Source of the DNA: Aeromonas caviae
Lineage (GTDB): Bacteria > Pseudomonadota > Gammaproteobacteria > Enterobacterales > Aeromonadaceae
DNA: 51,773 nt
Reading direction: 5' to 3'
Assembly: GCF_000819785.1 (NCBI RefSeq)
Contig: NZ_CDBK01000028.1
Coordinates: 1-51,773, forward strand
A program made the position numbers and the translations under genes. The number at the start of each line of letters is the position of its first letter. Position 1 is the stretch's first letter. Below are positions 26,736-35,216 of this stretch, one piece after another. Below the pieces are notes generated by a model. That model was not told where the DNA came from. It saw only the letters and a list, made by a program, of their open reading frames with translations, and ran no database searches.

Positions 26736-27611
26736 ATGGATATTCGAGCCCTGCGTTACTTCGTCGAGCTGGTGCGGGAGCAGAGTTTCACCCGCGCCTC
26801 CGAGAAGCTGTTCGTCACCCAGCCCACCATCAGCAAAATGATCCGCAACATGGAAGAGGAGCTGGGCCAGCCCCTGCTGAGCCGGGTCGGTCGCCGCTTC
26901 ACCCTGACCGACAGCGGCCAGGTGCTGTTCAATCGGGCCCAGACCATCCTGGCGGAGATGCAGCAGCTGGAGGCGGAGCTGGCGGATCTGCAGAGCCTGC
27001 AATCCGGGCGTCTTGCCCTCGGCATCCCGCCCATGGTGGGCCATGTCTATGCGGATCTCATTCGTACCTATCGCAGCCGCTACCCCGGGGTGGAGCTCTC
27101 CATCGTCGAATATGGCGGGCGGCGCATCGAGCAGGCGGTGCTGGCGGGGGAGCTGGATCTCGCCATCACCATGCTGCCGACCAGGGAAGAGGGGGCCCTC
27201 TGCGCCCTGGATCTGGACAGTTACCCCATCCGGGTGGTGCTACCGGACCTGCCCCGCTGGCGCGAGGGGGGCGAGATCCGGCTGGAGGCTCTGCGGGACG
27301 AACCCTTCCTGCTCTATACCCAGGCCTTCACCCTGAGCGAGCGGCTGGAGCAGGCCTGCGAGCAAGCCGGGTTCGTGCCTCAGGTGGCGGCCCGCAGCAG
27401 CCAGTGGGACTTCCTCACCGCCATGGTGCGAAGCGGCATGGGGGTCGCTTTCCTGCCGGAGCCCATCTGCCGGCGGCTGACGCCGGACGGCCTGGTGTTG
27501 CGCCCTCTGGCCCCGGCGCTGAGCTGGCGACTCGGGGTGATCTGGCCAGGGGATCGCTACCTCTCCCGCACCGCCGAGGCCTGGCTTGCCCTGTGCCGCG
27601 AACAGGGCTGA
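26736..27611 (+). CDS. LysR-family regulator, CidR-like by context
   Basis: 291 residues, N-terminal helix-turn-helix (MDIRALRYFVELVREQSFTR; VTQPTISKMIRNMEEELGQP) and LysR substrate domain (GRLALGIPPMVGHVYADLIR). The start at 26736 matches the standard LysR beginning; the frame continues upstream to 26688 without similarity. It is divergent from the lrgA/lrgB-like pair. LysR proteins next to cid/lrg genes (CidR) respond to overflow metabolites in Gram-positives, so it probably controls the pair, but this is inference. Confidence 0.9.
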   Translation: MDIRALRYFVELVREQSFTRASEKLFVTQPTISKMIRNMEEELGQPLLSRVGRRFTLTDSGQVLFNRAQTILAEMQQLEAELADLQSLQSGRLALGIPPMVGHVYADLIRTYRSRYPGVELSIVEYGGRRIEQAVLAGELDLAITMLPTREEGALCALDLDSYPIRVVLPDLPRWREGGEIRLEALRDEPFLLYTQAFTLSERLEQACEQAGFVPQVAARSSQWDFLTAMVRSGMGVAFLPEPICRRLTPDGLVLRPLAPALSWRLGVIWPGDRYLSRTAEAWLALCREQG

Positions 27612-27626
27612 AGAGAGGGTCTGGGG

Positions 27627-28463
27627 TTAGGGGGTCCCCTGTGACGCCATGCCTGTGACGAAGCGGGCATAGGCTGCGGAGTGTCGCACCTCCTCAATCT
27701 CGTCCCACACCTGTTGGCTGAGATCGGGGTGGGCTTGATGGAAGGGGTGGGAGAAGATGAGGTAGTAGGGTTTTTCGACCAGGGGAGGGGTGATCCGCTC
27801 GAGTGTGGCCTGCAACTGCGGGTGGGCGGCCAGGGTCCGTTCTGCGACCCCGGTTTGCAGGGCGGCGGCAACGGCGCGCTGCATCGCGACCTTCTTGAGC
27901 AGGATCAGTGGTTCCCTGCTGGAGTCATCCACCCTGACACCGCTCTCCTGCAGCTGGGCGACGATGGAGAAACCGGACTGCGCCGCAATGACGCCATGGG
28001 CGACGAGCTGCCGGCCATCCCAGCGAACCTGTCCGCCTTTTGGCTGGTAGAGGCTGTAGCTCTCGGTGAGCAGGCGCTTGGCGGGATCAGGTGCCCCCTG
28101 TCGCATGGGATAGACCCCTATGGTGCGAGCACGCTCTTCGCTGTAGCTCAGCTTGACGGCGGCATCGAGCTGGCCCTGGCTGACGAGGGAGAGGCAGCGT
28201 TTCCAGGGAAGGGGGGTGAGAATGATGGGATGCCCGATCCGGTTTGCCACCTCCTTGAGGTGGAACTGCACTATCCCCTCGCCGGACATCAGCAACCAGG
28301 GAGGCGAATCACTGTTCTCCATGCAGGCACGAATGCTGCCGGGAGCGGCCATGACGCAGGTCGGCAGCAACCAGAGCAGCAGCGCCAGGCAGAGAGTGCG
28401 CAAGGGGAGCCTGCCTGACAGGGGAGAACCGGCGAGCCAGTCAGGGAGCGATGCCAAAGTCAT
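27627..28463 (-). CDS. Periplasmic solute-binding-type protein
   Basis: 278 residues with a long hydrophobic N-terminus and signal-peptide cleavage near TCVMAAPGS. The body has the type 3 extracellular solute-binding fold pattern (LPWKRCLSLVSQGQLDAAVK; later ILLKKVAMQRAVAAAL). It overlaps the upstream similar gene by 23 bp on the same strand, with no permease or ATPase nearby, so it could be an orphan sensor or binding protein rather than part of a transporter. The ligand is unknown. Confidence 0.75.
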   Translation of the reverse strand: MTLASLPDWLAGSPLSGRLPLRTLCLALLLWLLPTCVMAAPGSIRACMENSDSPPWLLMSGEGIVQFHLKEVANRIGHPIILTPLPWKRCLSLVSQGQLDAAVKLSYSEERARTIGVYPMRQGAPDPAKRLLTESYSLYQPKGGQVRWDGRQLVAHGVIAAQSGFSIVAQLQESGVRVDDSSREPLILLKKVAMQRAVAAALQTGVAERTLAAHPQLQATLERITPPLVEKPYYLIFSHPFHQAHPDLSQQVWDEIEEVRHSAAYARFVTGMASQGTP

Positions 28464-29325
28464 CCCTCATCGGGTCATAGAGATAGGCGCGGTAGTCGGT
28501 GCTCTCGTCGGGCAACTGCGGGTTGGTCAGCCGGAAGATCTGGCGTGAATCGAGCCGGGCAAAGACCAGGGAAGGCTGGAAATGATGGCGCCAGAGGCGC
28601 TGCAGGGAGCCATCTTTCCAGGCCAGTTGCAGGCCGCGCAAAAGGCGCTCGCGCTCCTTGCTGTAGGTGGCGTGGCTATAGAGGGAGTGGATGAGCGGAT
28701 AGAAGAGGGCGACATGGCTATCCACGGTCAGCCCCGGCAGGCCGGGTCTGTGGTTTTTCCACTCGCTCAATATCTCGTTGGCACCACGGCAGAAGAGATC
28801 GATCCGGCCACGGGCCACCAGGCGAAACAGTGACTCATAGTTATCCACCTCCTGCACCCTGAAGCCGTTGTAGCGAAGGATGTCGGCATCCCGCCAGCCT
28901 GTGCCCACCCCTTGCGTGAACTGCTGCAACTGGGACAGGGTGTGAACCCCGGCAAGTGCCCGGGCACGGGCGCTGCCGACAAAACAGACCCGGTAGCCGA
29001 GCACGCCCAGATCGATGGGGAAGGGGACCAGGCTGACGCCGGGTTGAGGGATCTCCTGGGGCCAGCTGTCGACGATGAAGAGGGCATTCTTGCCCGGCGT
29101 TTGCACTTCGAGCCGCATCCTCGCCTTGTTCATCCTGATGGCGTCGAGCAGTTCATAGTCGCCGTAATCGGGCCGTGTTTTCTCCAGCGCCAGCCGCATC
29201 GCCGCCCGGTAATAATTCATGCGGACATCCTGTTGGGTCTCCCCGGTGATCAGGGTGAAGCGGGTGGCCGCCATCGTGAGGGACGGGAGGGAGAGGGCGA
29301 GCAAAAGGAGCAGGATTCGATGCAT
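28441..29325 (-). CDS. Periplasmic solute-binding-type protein (second of pair)
   Basis: 294 residues from ATG 29325 (a TTG six codons upstream is less likely). The N-terminus is a clear signal peptide (MHRILLLLLALSLPSLTMA, cut before ATRF). The sequence has a bilobed binding-protein pattern (LGVLGYRVCFVGSARARALA; NYESLFRLVARGRIDLFCRG). It is the upstream gene of an overlapping pair of such proteins; both lack transporter partners in the window. Function cannot be narrowed further. Confidence 0.75.
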   Translation of the reverse strand: MHRILLLLLALSLPSLTMAATRFTLITGETQQDVRMNYYRAAMRLALEKTRPDYGDYELLDAIRMNKARMRLEVQTPGKNALFIVDSWPQEIPQPGVSLVPFPIDLGVLGYRVCFVGSARARALAGVHTLSQLQQFTQGVGTGWRDADILRYNGFRVQEVDNYESLFRLVARGRIDLFCRGANEILSEWKNHRPGLPGLTVDSHVALFYPLIHSLYSHATYSKERERLLRGLQLAWKDGSLQRLWRHHFQPSLVFARLDSRQIFRLTNPQLPDESTDYRAYLYDPMRDDFGIAP

Positions 29326-29427
29326 CTTGACCGGGTTCGGCAACGGGATTGTGCCCAGTATAGACGGGCCATTCCCGTCGACACAGCGCTATCAGGCTCT
29401 GGCAGATCTGACCTCTTGAGAAGGGGG

Positions 29428-30855
29428 TCATGCGGATTTCATCAAGAGACCCAGGCGGCGACAGAGTTGGCGCAGCGTCTGGTTGTCGAGGCAGCCGAAG
29501 CCGAGCAGCCACCCCTCCAGCGTCGGCGGGCCCAGGTAGAACTGGCCCAGATGACGCAGCCCCAGCCCGCAGGCGTTGGCGGCATCGGTCCAGCGCGCCT
29601 CGCCACCGGGGGGCAGCAGCACGGCGCACTGCAGGCCGGCGCCGCTGTGGATGGGGGTGAGCCCCGGGCAGTGCTCGGCCAGTTCCGCCAGCAGCAGATC
29701 CCGTCTGCTCTGGTAGAGGAGGCGGCTCTGGCGCAGGTGGGTGGCGAAGTGCCCGCCCCGGATGAAGTCTGCCGTGACCGCTTGCTGCAACTGGTTGCTG
29801 TGGCCGTCGACGGCGGCCCGGGCGCGGCAGAAGGAGTCCATCAGTGGCCTGGGCAGCACCAGGTAGGCGAGGCGCAGCGAGCCGAACAGCACCTTGCTGA
29901 AGGTGCCCACATAGATCACCCGCCCCTGGCCGTCGAGCCCCTGCAGGGCAGGCAGGGGACGCTGATCATACTGGTACTCCCCGTCGTAATCGTCCTCCAG
30001 GATCCAGGCGCCGTGACGCTCTGCCTCGGCCAGCAGCGCCATGCGGCGGGGCAGGCTCATGGGGACGCCAAGGGGATACTGGTGTGCCGGGGTGCAGTAG
30101 ATGAGGCGCGGTGCAGGATGATCCCCATGAGGGTTGAGCCCCTCTTCATCCACCGGCACCGGATGCACCCGGGCACCGGCGCTCTCCATGGCGGTGCGAG
30201 CCCCGGGATAACCGGGGTCTTCCACCCAGACGGTGTCGCCGGCATCGATGAGCAACTGGGTCGCCAGCAGGATCCCCTGCTGGGAGCTGGTGAGGATCAG
30301 GATCTGATCCGGCTCGCACACCACGCCGCGTGACTGCACCAGATAGCTGCTGATGGCGGCGCGAAGTTCCCCAAGCCCCTGGGGATCCCCGTAGTTCATC
30401 CAGTCGCTGGCGCGCTGGCGCCACTGTTGCTGCATCAGCCGACCCCAGAGTGCCTGGGGGAAGAGACGGGGATCCGGCTGGCTGGAAGCAAAGGTGGTGC
30501 CCACCTCGGGCACGTCGTGACAGGCGCCACCCAGGGCCATCTCCTGGCCGCGGCGGGAGAGGCCAGCCGCTGACTGGGGCGGGCGCGGCGCGGGGCGCAC
30601 CGCCGCCAGGGCGACAAAGCTGCCGGCGCCCACCTTGCGCACCAGATACCCCTCCGCCTCGAGCCGGCCATAGGCCAGTTCCACCGTGCTGCGGGAGATA
30701 CCGAGATCCCGGGCCAGGAGGCGGCTGGCGGGCAGGCGGCTGTGCAGGGGCAGGTGGCCCGCCAGGATGGCCTCGCGCAGGGTACGCACCAGTTGTTCGT
30801 GCAGGGGCAGCTCCCCTTGCTGCTGGCTGGCGAAGAGCGTTGGCAGAACGGTCAT
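29428..30855 (-). CDS. MocR-type regulator (GntR helix-turn-helix fused to aminotransferase domain)
   Basis: 475 residues. The N-terminal GntR winged helix (LPLHEQLVRTLREAILAGHL; SRLPASRLLARDLGISRSTV) is joined to a fold-type I PLP aminotransferase-like domain. The PLP lysine is Lys321 in GTFSKVLFGSLRLAYLV, and the DDYDGEYQYDQRPLPALQ motif is characteristic of MocR proteins. The start at 30855 has GGGAG six bases upstream. It is divergent from the OsmC/rhodanese/acetyltransferase genes and separated by 252 bp containing repeated ATTGG, so those genes are its likely targets. Confidence 0.92.
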   Translation of the reverse strand: MTVLPTLFASQQQGELPLHEQLVRTLREAILAGHLPLHSRLPASRLLARDLGISRSTVELAYGRLEAEGYLVRKVGAGSFVALAAVRPAPRPPQSAAGLSRRGQEMALGGACHDVPEVGTTFASSQPDPRLFPQALWGRLMQQQWRQRASDWMNYGDPQGLGELRAAISSYLVQSRGVVCEPDQILILTSSQQGILLATQLLIDAGDTVWVEDPGYPGARTAMESAGARVHPVPVDEEGLNPHGDHPAPRLIYCTPAHQYPLGVPMSLPRRMALLAEAERHGAWILEDDYDGEYQYDQRPLPALQGLDGQGRVIYVGTFSKVLFGSLRLAYLVLPRPLMDSFCRARAAVDGHSNQLQQAVTADFIRGGHFATHLRQSRLLYQSRRDLLLAELAEHCPGLTPIHSGAGLQCAVLLPPGGEARWTDAANACGLGLRHLGQFYLGPPTLEGWLLGFGCLDNQTLRQLCRRLGLLMKSA

Positions 30856-30991
30856 GGTGTGCTCCCGTTGGCTCGTGGGGGGCGCCCCTTTCGAGGCAGG
30901 GATCCTGCCCGCAGGGCATGGCGCGGCTGTGGGGCTGGCGACCGACGGGCAGAGCGGGTGGGGTGGATGGTCATGGTGGCGGCTCGATGAA

Positions 30992-31090
30992 ATTGGTCTG
31001 CCCATATTGGCAAAATTGGTCGGCGTGGCAAGGCCATTTTGTCGCTACATTGGTGGTCACAGGGTGGCGCCAGCAGGCGGCACGGATTGG
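30992..31090. promoter_or_regulatory. Direct ATTGG repeats, candidate MocR operator
   Basis: ATTGG occurs in the same orientation at 30992, 31006, 31015, 31049 and 31086; two copies extend to ATTGGTC (30992-30998 and 31015-31021). MocR regulators such as GabR and PdxR bind direct repeats between divergent genes. The spacing 30992 to 31015 (23 bp) is about two helical turns. Confidence 0.45.
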
Positions 31091-31107
31091 CAACACAAGG
31101 AGTCTGC

Positions 31108-31575
31108 ATGTCGGAATACAGTGCCACCATCAGTTGGCAGCGGGGGGAGCACGAGCCCTTCGTCGATCAGCGTTACAGCCGGGCCCATGAGTGGGCGTTT
31201 GATGGCGGGGTCAGGGTGCCGGCCTCCTCCTCTCCCCATGTGGTGCCGCTGCCTTACTCGGTGGCGGAACATGTGGACCCGGAAGAGGCGTTTGTGGCGG
31301 CCCTCTCCAGTTGCCACATGCTCACCTTCCTTTGGCTGGCGGCGAAGGCGGGCTATCGGGTAGAGAGCTACCGGGACGACGCGGTCGGCATCATGGCTAA
31401 AAACGGGCAAGGTCGCCTCGCCATGACCCGGGTCACCCTGCGTCCCAGGGTGATCTTCGGGGGAGAGCGGGAGCCCGCCCTGGCGGATCTGGAGCAGTTG
31501 CACCACCAGGCCCATGAGGAGTGCTTCATCGCCAACTCGGTCAACACCGTCGTCACCACAGAGATCGTCATCTAG
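31108..31575 (+). CDS. OsmC/Ohr-family peroxiredoxin-like protein
   Basis: 155-residue thiol peroxidase-like protein of the OsmC family. The two conserved reactive cysteines are visible: Cys69 in ALSSCHMLTFL and Cys139 in AHEECFIANSVNT. A clean AAGGAG precedes ATG 31108. It is the first gene of a three-gene unit with a rhodanese and an acetyltransferase, divergent from a MocR regulator. The likely substrate is an organic hydroperoxide or related oxidant; the true role is unknown. Confidence 0.9.
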   Translation: MSEYSATISWQRGEHEPFVDQRYSRAHEWAFDGGVRVPASSSPHVVPLPYSVAEHVDPEEAFVAALSSCHMLTFLWLAAKAGYRVESYRDDAVGIMAKNGQGRLAMTRVTLRPRVIFGGEREPALADLEQLHHQAHEECFIANSVNTVVTTEIVI

Positions 31576-31593
31576 TCATCAGGAGCGTTCAGG

Positions 31594-32031
31594 ATGAGTC
31601 ATGTATTGAGCACAGGGGTGGCAGGGGCCGCCGAAGCCAGCGTCTTTTTCGAGGCCCAACTGAAGTTTCGTACCGATCCGGCGGATCTGGCCGCCGATCT
31701 GCTGGCCGGGGCGGCGGGGATCGTGGTCATCGATACCCGCTCCCCCGCACACTATGCCGAGGGGCACATTCCCGGCGCCATCTCCTTCCCCCACAGGACC
31801 ATGACGGCGTCGACCACGGCGTTACTGGACCGGAACCTGGTGTATGTCTGCTATTGCGACGGCATCGGCTGCAACGGTTCGACCCAGGGGGCCTACAAGC
31901 TGGCGTCCCTCGGGTTTGAGGTCAAGGAGTTGATAGGGGGTCTGCACTGGTGGCGTCAGGACGGTTTCGCCGTCGCCACGGGCAGCGAGCCCGGAGTGCT
32001 GCTGGAAGGGGGAATTGCCTGTGCCTGTTGA
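31594..32031 (+). CDS. Rhodanese-domain sulfurtransferase
   Basis: 145-residue single rhodanese domain. The N-terminal part carries VVIDTRSPAHYAEGHIPGAI, typical of rhodaneses. The catalytic loop is YCDGIGCNGST, with Cys88 at the expected place, but it is cysteine-rich (Cys86, 88, 93) and not the usual CxxGxR form. The protein ends ACAC. It starts 18 bp after the OsmC gene and overlaps the following acetyltransferase. Persulfide transfer is the likely activity. Confidence 0.85.
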   Translation: MSHVLSTGVAGAAEASVFFEAQLKFRTDPADLAADLLAGAAGIVVIDTRSPAHYAEGHIPGAISFPHRTMTASTTALLDRNLVYVCYCDGIGCNGSTQGAYKLASLGFEVKELIGGLHWWRQDGFAVATGSEPGVLLEGGIACAC

Positions 32032-32788
32032 ACGTTGCAATGAGGGGGGCGACGCCTCCCTGTCCGGCGCCGCCCTTTTCAACGACTTTGGGCAGCCTCT
32101 GGGGCGTGCGCTGCCAGAATGGCGCGGCGCCGAATTCCCTCCCCACCGCGCACTGCATGGCTGGGGTTGTCGTCTCGAGCCCCTTGATCCCGAGCGCCAC
32201 CTGGGGGATCTGTGGCAGGCGTTCAGTGCCGACAGCGGGGCCATGTGGACCTACCTGACCAGCGGCCCTTTCGCGGACGAGGCCGCCATGGGGGTCTGGC
32301 TGCGGGAGGTGGCCACCAAGCGGGATCCCCAGTTCTACGGCATCATCGACGAGGGGAGCGGACGGGCGCTGGGACTGGCGAGCTACCTGCGCATCGATCC
32401 CCTGGCGGGCAGCATCGAGGTGGGCTGGCTGCACTTCTCCCCCGCCATGCAGCAGTCACGGCTGGCGACGGCGGCCATGGTGTTGATGATGGCCAATGCC
32501 TTTGCTCTGGGATACCGGCGCTACGAGTGGAAGTGCAATGCCCTGAACCTGCCTTCGCGCCAGGCTGCCCTGCGCCTGGGCTTCCACTATGAGGGGACCT
32601 TCCGTCAGGCGCGGGTGGACAAGGGACACAACCGGGATACGGCCTGGTTCTCCGTCATCGACAGCGAGTGGCCCGCCCTGAAAGGGTGCTTCGAGCGCTG
32701 GCTGGAGGACGGCAACTTCGACCATGCCGGGCGTCAGCGTAGTCGGCTCTCCGAACTGACCGCCGCCTGCCGCTCTGGGGCGTGTTGA
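32021..32788 (+). CDS. GNAT-family N-acetyltransferase (RimJ/RimL-like)
   Basis: 255 residues from GTG 32021; TTG 32015 is also possible. The core GNAT region includes GWGCRLEPLDPERHL, the acetyl-CoA binding part near LATAAMVLMMANAFALGYRR, and the terminal NLPSRQAALRLGFHYEGTFR seen in proteins that acetylate N-termini or amino compounds. It overlaps the rhodanese end by 11 nt, so it is co-translated with it. The acceptor is unknown. A bidirectional hairpin follows. Confidence 0.85.
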   Translation: MPVERCNEGGDASLSGAALFNDFGQPLGRALPEWRGAEFPPHRALHGWGCRLEPLDPERHLGDLWQAFSADSGAMWTYLTSGPFADEAAMGVWLREVATKRDPQFYGIIDEGSGRALGLASYLRIDPLAGSIEVGWLHFSPAMQQSRLATAAMVLMMANAFALGYRRYEWKCNALNLPSRQAALRLGFHYEGTFRQARVDKGHNRDTAWFSVIDSEWPALKGCFERWLEDGNFDHAGRQRSRLSELTAACRSGAC

Positions 32789-32882
32789 GGGCGGCAGATC
32801 ACCCGCCGGGACGGGGCGGTTTCCGGTGCCGGGGCTTTGGGTATCCTTCGCACACAAGGCGCCAGATCCGACATCCAGACGC

Positions 32883-32908
32883 AAGAGGCGCCAGTCATGG
32901 CGCCTCTT
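32883..32908. terminator. Bidirectional hairpin between acetyltransferase and ybaK
   Basis: AAGAGGCGCCA (32883-32893), loop GTCA, TGGCGCCTCTT (32898-32908), then TTGTTTG. It serves the plus-strand operon and the convergent ybaK. Confidence 0.8.
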
Positions 32909-32916
32909 TTGTTTGT

Positions 32917-33387
32917 TCAGTCGTGGTGATCGCCGATGGGGGCCGCAATCCAGTTCATCAGCCGGACCATGTCCTCGGGGGCCACGCCGACCGAGAGCCC
33001 CCGCTTGCCACCGCTCACCAGGATCTCGTCGAAGGCCATGGCGGAGTCGTCCAGCACGGTGGGCAGCAGCTTCTTCTGGGCCAGGGGACTGATGCCGCCC
33101 ACCTTGTAGCCGGTCAGCTTTTCGGCTTCCGCCGGCTTCATCATCTCCACCTTCTTGAGCCCGGTAGCCTTGGCGAGCTGCTTGAGGCTGCACATGCCCG
33201 AGGAGGGCACGATGGCCACCACCGCCTGCTTGTCGTGATGGGCGAGCAGGGTCTTGAACACCTGCGCCTCGGGCAGGCCCAGCTGGGTAGCGGCATGCTT
33301 GCCGAAGTCGTCGTGGGCTTCGCACTCATAGGGGTAAAGCCTGTGAGGTATCTTGAGCTTTTTCAGCAAGTTGATGGCGGGTGTCAT
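32917..33387 (-). CDS. ybaK: Cys-tRNA(Pro) deacylase
   Basis: 156-residue trans-editing enzyme that hydrolyses Cys-tRNA-Pro mischarged by prolyl-tRNA synthetase. It belongs to the YbaK/INS-like superfamily: TPAINLLKKLKIPHRLYPYE start, VFKTLLAHHDKQAVVAIVPS, and the catalytic-loop region GYKVGGISPLAQKKLLPTVL. The start at 33387 has GAGGAG six bases upstream; the open frame to 33579 adds unrelated sequence. Confidence 0.93.
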   Translation of the reverse strand: MTPAINLLKKLKIPHRLYPYECEAHDDFGKHAATQLGLPEAQVFKTLLAHHDKQAVVAIVPSSGMCSLKQLAKATGLKKVEMMKPAEAEKLTGYKVGGISPLAQKKLLPTVLDDSAMAFDEILVSGGKRGLSVGVAPEDMVRLMNWIAAPIGDHHD

Positions 33388-33479
33388 GGGGTCTCCTCGA
33401 ACCGTGGCAAGGCCAGACAGTCTGCGCCCGGGAGCCGGATGTGGCAAGAACCAGTCTTCACACCCAATCGGGGCCTGTG

Positions 33480-33509
33480 TTAGCGTAACCGGGTGCCGGA
33501 TCCTATGAT
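33480..33509 (+). promoter_or_regulatory. Candidate promoter of the GGDEF gene
   Basis: TTAGCG (33480-33485) and TATGAT (33504-33509) with an 18-bp spacer, 60 bp before the start codon. The -10 element is good and the -35 weak. Confidence 0.35.
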
Positions 33510-33568
33510 TTGGGCACTTGTCCCCGCATTCCAATGCAATGCGCCGGCGATCGAAAGGAATCGTAGCC

Positions 33569-35050
33569 ATGAATACCACAGCACTTTGCGCTCGCGATAT
33601 CGACGCGATGGATCGATATGAGACCCTTGCCAGGCTGACCGCCCTTGATCGGGCCTATGGCATGGTCGAGTTCGATCTCGATGGTCGCATGGTCTCGGTC
33701 AACCCCCTGTTTTGCGACATGCTGGGCTATCCCCCCGAAGCGCTGGTGGGCCAGTCCCATCTCATGCTGTTGCCGCCGGATCTGCAGGCGGAGCATGATC
33801 TCTTCTGGCAGAAGGTATTGGGTGGCGAGATCCAGTCGGGGGAGTTTCGCCGGGTCAGGCAAGGTGGCAGCCCCCTCTGGCTCCATGCCACCTACATGCC
33901 CGTGAGCGACGAGGCCGGCACCCTGCTGGGGGTGGTCAAGCTGGCGCACGACATTACCTCGGCTGTGATGGCCAAGCAGCGGGTCGAGCAGCAGAGCCAG
34001 CTGTTTGACATCGTGGTGGCCGCGCACCAGAGTTTTCTGCTCGATCGCAATCTCGGCTCCGCCTGCGATACCGTCTTCGAGCGCCTGCTGAGCGTGAGCG
34101 AGAGCTCCTATGGTTTCATCGGCATCATCCAGTACGAGGATGGTCGTCCCAGTCTCTATGTCCCCTCCATCTCCAATGTCTCCTGGGACGAGGCGACCCA
34201 CGCCTGGTATGAACAGCAGCGCCAGAGTCGGGGCGGGCTCATCTTCAGCAAGCTCGACAACCTGTTTGGGCACGTGGTGACCCACAATACCCTGGTTTGC
34301 TGCAACGATCTGCCGAGCCATCCAGCCAGTCGCGGTGTCTCCCCCCGTGGTCATCCGCACCTGGAGAGCTTCCTCGGCATTCCCATCCGCCACAAGGGAG
34401 AGGCGATCGGCATGATCGCCCTGGCCAACCGCCCGGGTGGCTTTGACGAGACCCATGTCAGCCTGCTCGAGCCCCTCACCACGGCCCTTGGCACCCTTAT
34501 CCACGCCCGCAACCTGGAGGACGAGCGCAGCCGCATGGAGCGGGTGCTGCGCTTCAACGCCGAGCACGATTTCTTGACCAAGCTGCCCAACCGCAGCAGC
34601 TTTTTCCAGCAGGCAAACGTGTTGCTGGATCACGTCCAGCACCATCCCGCCGAAGGGGAGGCCTGCTGCCTGGCCTTGATAGATATCGACTTCTTCAAGC
34701 AAATCAATGATGTATATGGACACCTTGCCGGAGATGCCGTGCTGGCGTCGCTGGCGGGGCTCCTGATGCAGGCGGTGCGCAGCAAGGATCTGGTGGCGCG
34801 ATTTGGCGGGGAGGAGTTCATCCTGCTGCTGCGGGGCACGACCCTGGAGGAGGCCCACACCATCATGGAGCGCATCCGGCGCCAGGTGGAGCAGCACACC
34901 TTCCTGTATCAGCACCAGGCGATCACCGTCACCATCAGTGTGGGGCTCACGCCCTATCAGATGAGTTACAGGCGCATGGATGACTGGCTTCAATGCGTGG
35001 ACCAGCGACTTTACGAGGCAAAACGTCGGGGTCGCAACCAGGTCTCCTGA
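33569..35050 (+). CDS. Diguanylate cyclase with PAS and GAF sensor domains
   Basis: 493-residue cytoplasmic signalling enzyme making cyclic di-GMP. A PAS domain lies at about residues 25-130 (AYGMVEFDLDGRMVSVNPLF), a GAF-like domain at about 150-315 (ending ESFLGIPIRHKGEAIGMIAL), and a GGDEF domain at about 325-490. The active-site motif is GGEEF at 413-417, and an inhibitory I-site RSKD at 404-407 sits five residues before it, so product feedback is expected. The start at 33569 is preceded by AAAGGAA. No transmembrane segment is visible. The ligand is unknown. Confidence 0.93.
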   Translation: MNTTALCARDIDAMDRYETLARLTALDRAYGMVEFDLDGRMVSVNPLFCDMLGYPPEALVGQSHLMLLPPDLQAEHDLFWQKVLGGEIQSGEFRRVRQGGSPLWLHATYMPVSDEAGTLLGVVKLAHDITSAVMAKQRVEQQSQLFDIVVAAHQSFLLDRNLGSACDTVFERLLSVSESSYGFIGIIQYEDGRPSLYVPSISNVSWDEATHAWYEQQRQSRGGLIFSKLDNLFGHVVTHNTLVCCNDLPSHPASRGVSPRGHPHLESFLGIPIRHKGEAIGMIALANRPGGFDETHVSLLEPLTTALGTLIHARNLEDERSRMERVLRFNAEHDFLTKLPNRSSFFQQANVLLDHVQHHPAEGEACCLALIDIDFFKQINDVYGHLAGDAVLASLAGLLMQAVRSKDLVARFGGEEFILLLRGTTLEEAHTIMERIRRQVEQHTFLYQHQAITVTISVGLTPYQMSYRRMDDWLQCVDQRLYEAKRRGRNQVS

Positions 35051-35075
35051 TGAGAGGCCATATCGCGAAATAAAA

Positions 35076-35098
35076 CAGGGCGCCATCATGGCGCCCTG
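35076..35098 (+). terminator. Terminator of the GGDEF gene
   Basis: CAGGGCGCC (35076-35084), loop ATCAT, GGCGCCCTG (35090-35098), then ATTGTTGT. Confidence 0.75.
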
Positions 35099-35178
35099 AT
35101 TGTTGTGGATGTTTTTTTCCCTTAGAGGGGGCTGTGCTGGCGGCAATATCGGGATCCCCGTGCCCGGCAGGGACGAAA

Positions 35179-35198
35179 AAGGGCGCCGGGGCGCCCTT
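35179..35198 (-). terminator. Terminator of ppc
   Basis: Palindrome AAGGGCGCC GG GGCGCCCTT; read on the minus strand the stem is followed by a run of T (complement of the AAAAA at 35176-35180), giving a classical intrinsic terminator 18 bp after the ppc stop. Confidence 0.85.
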
Positions 35199-35216
35199 GT
35201 TTGCAACGGTCCGGGA

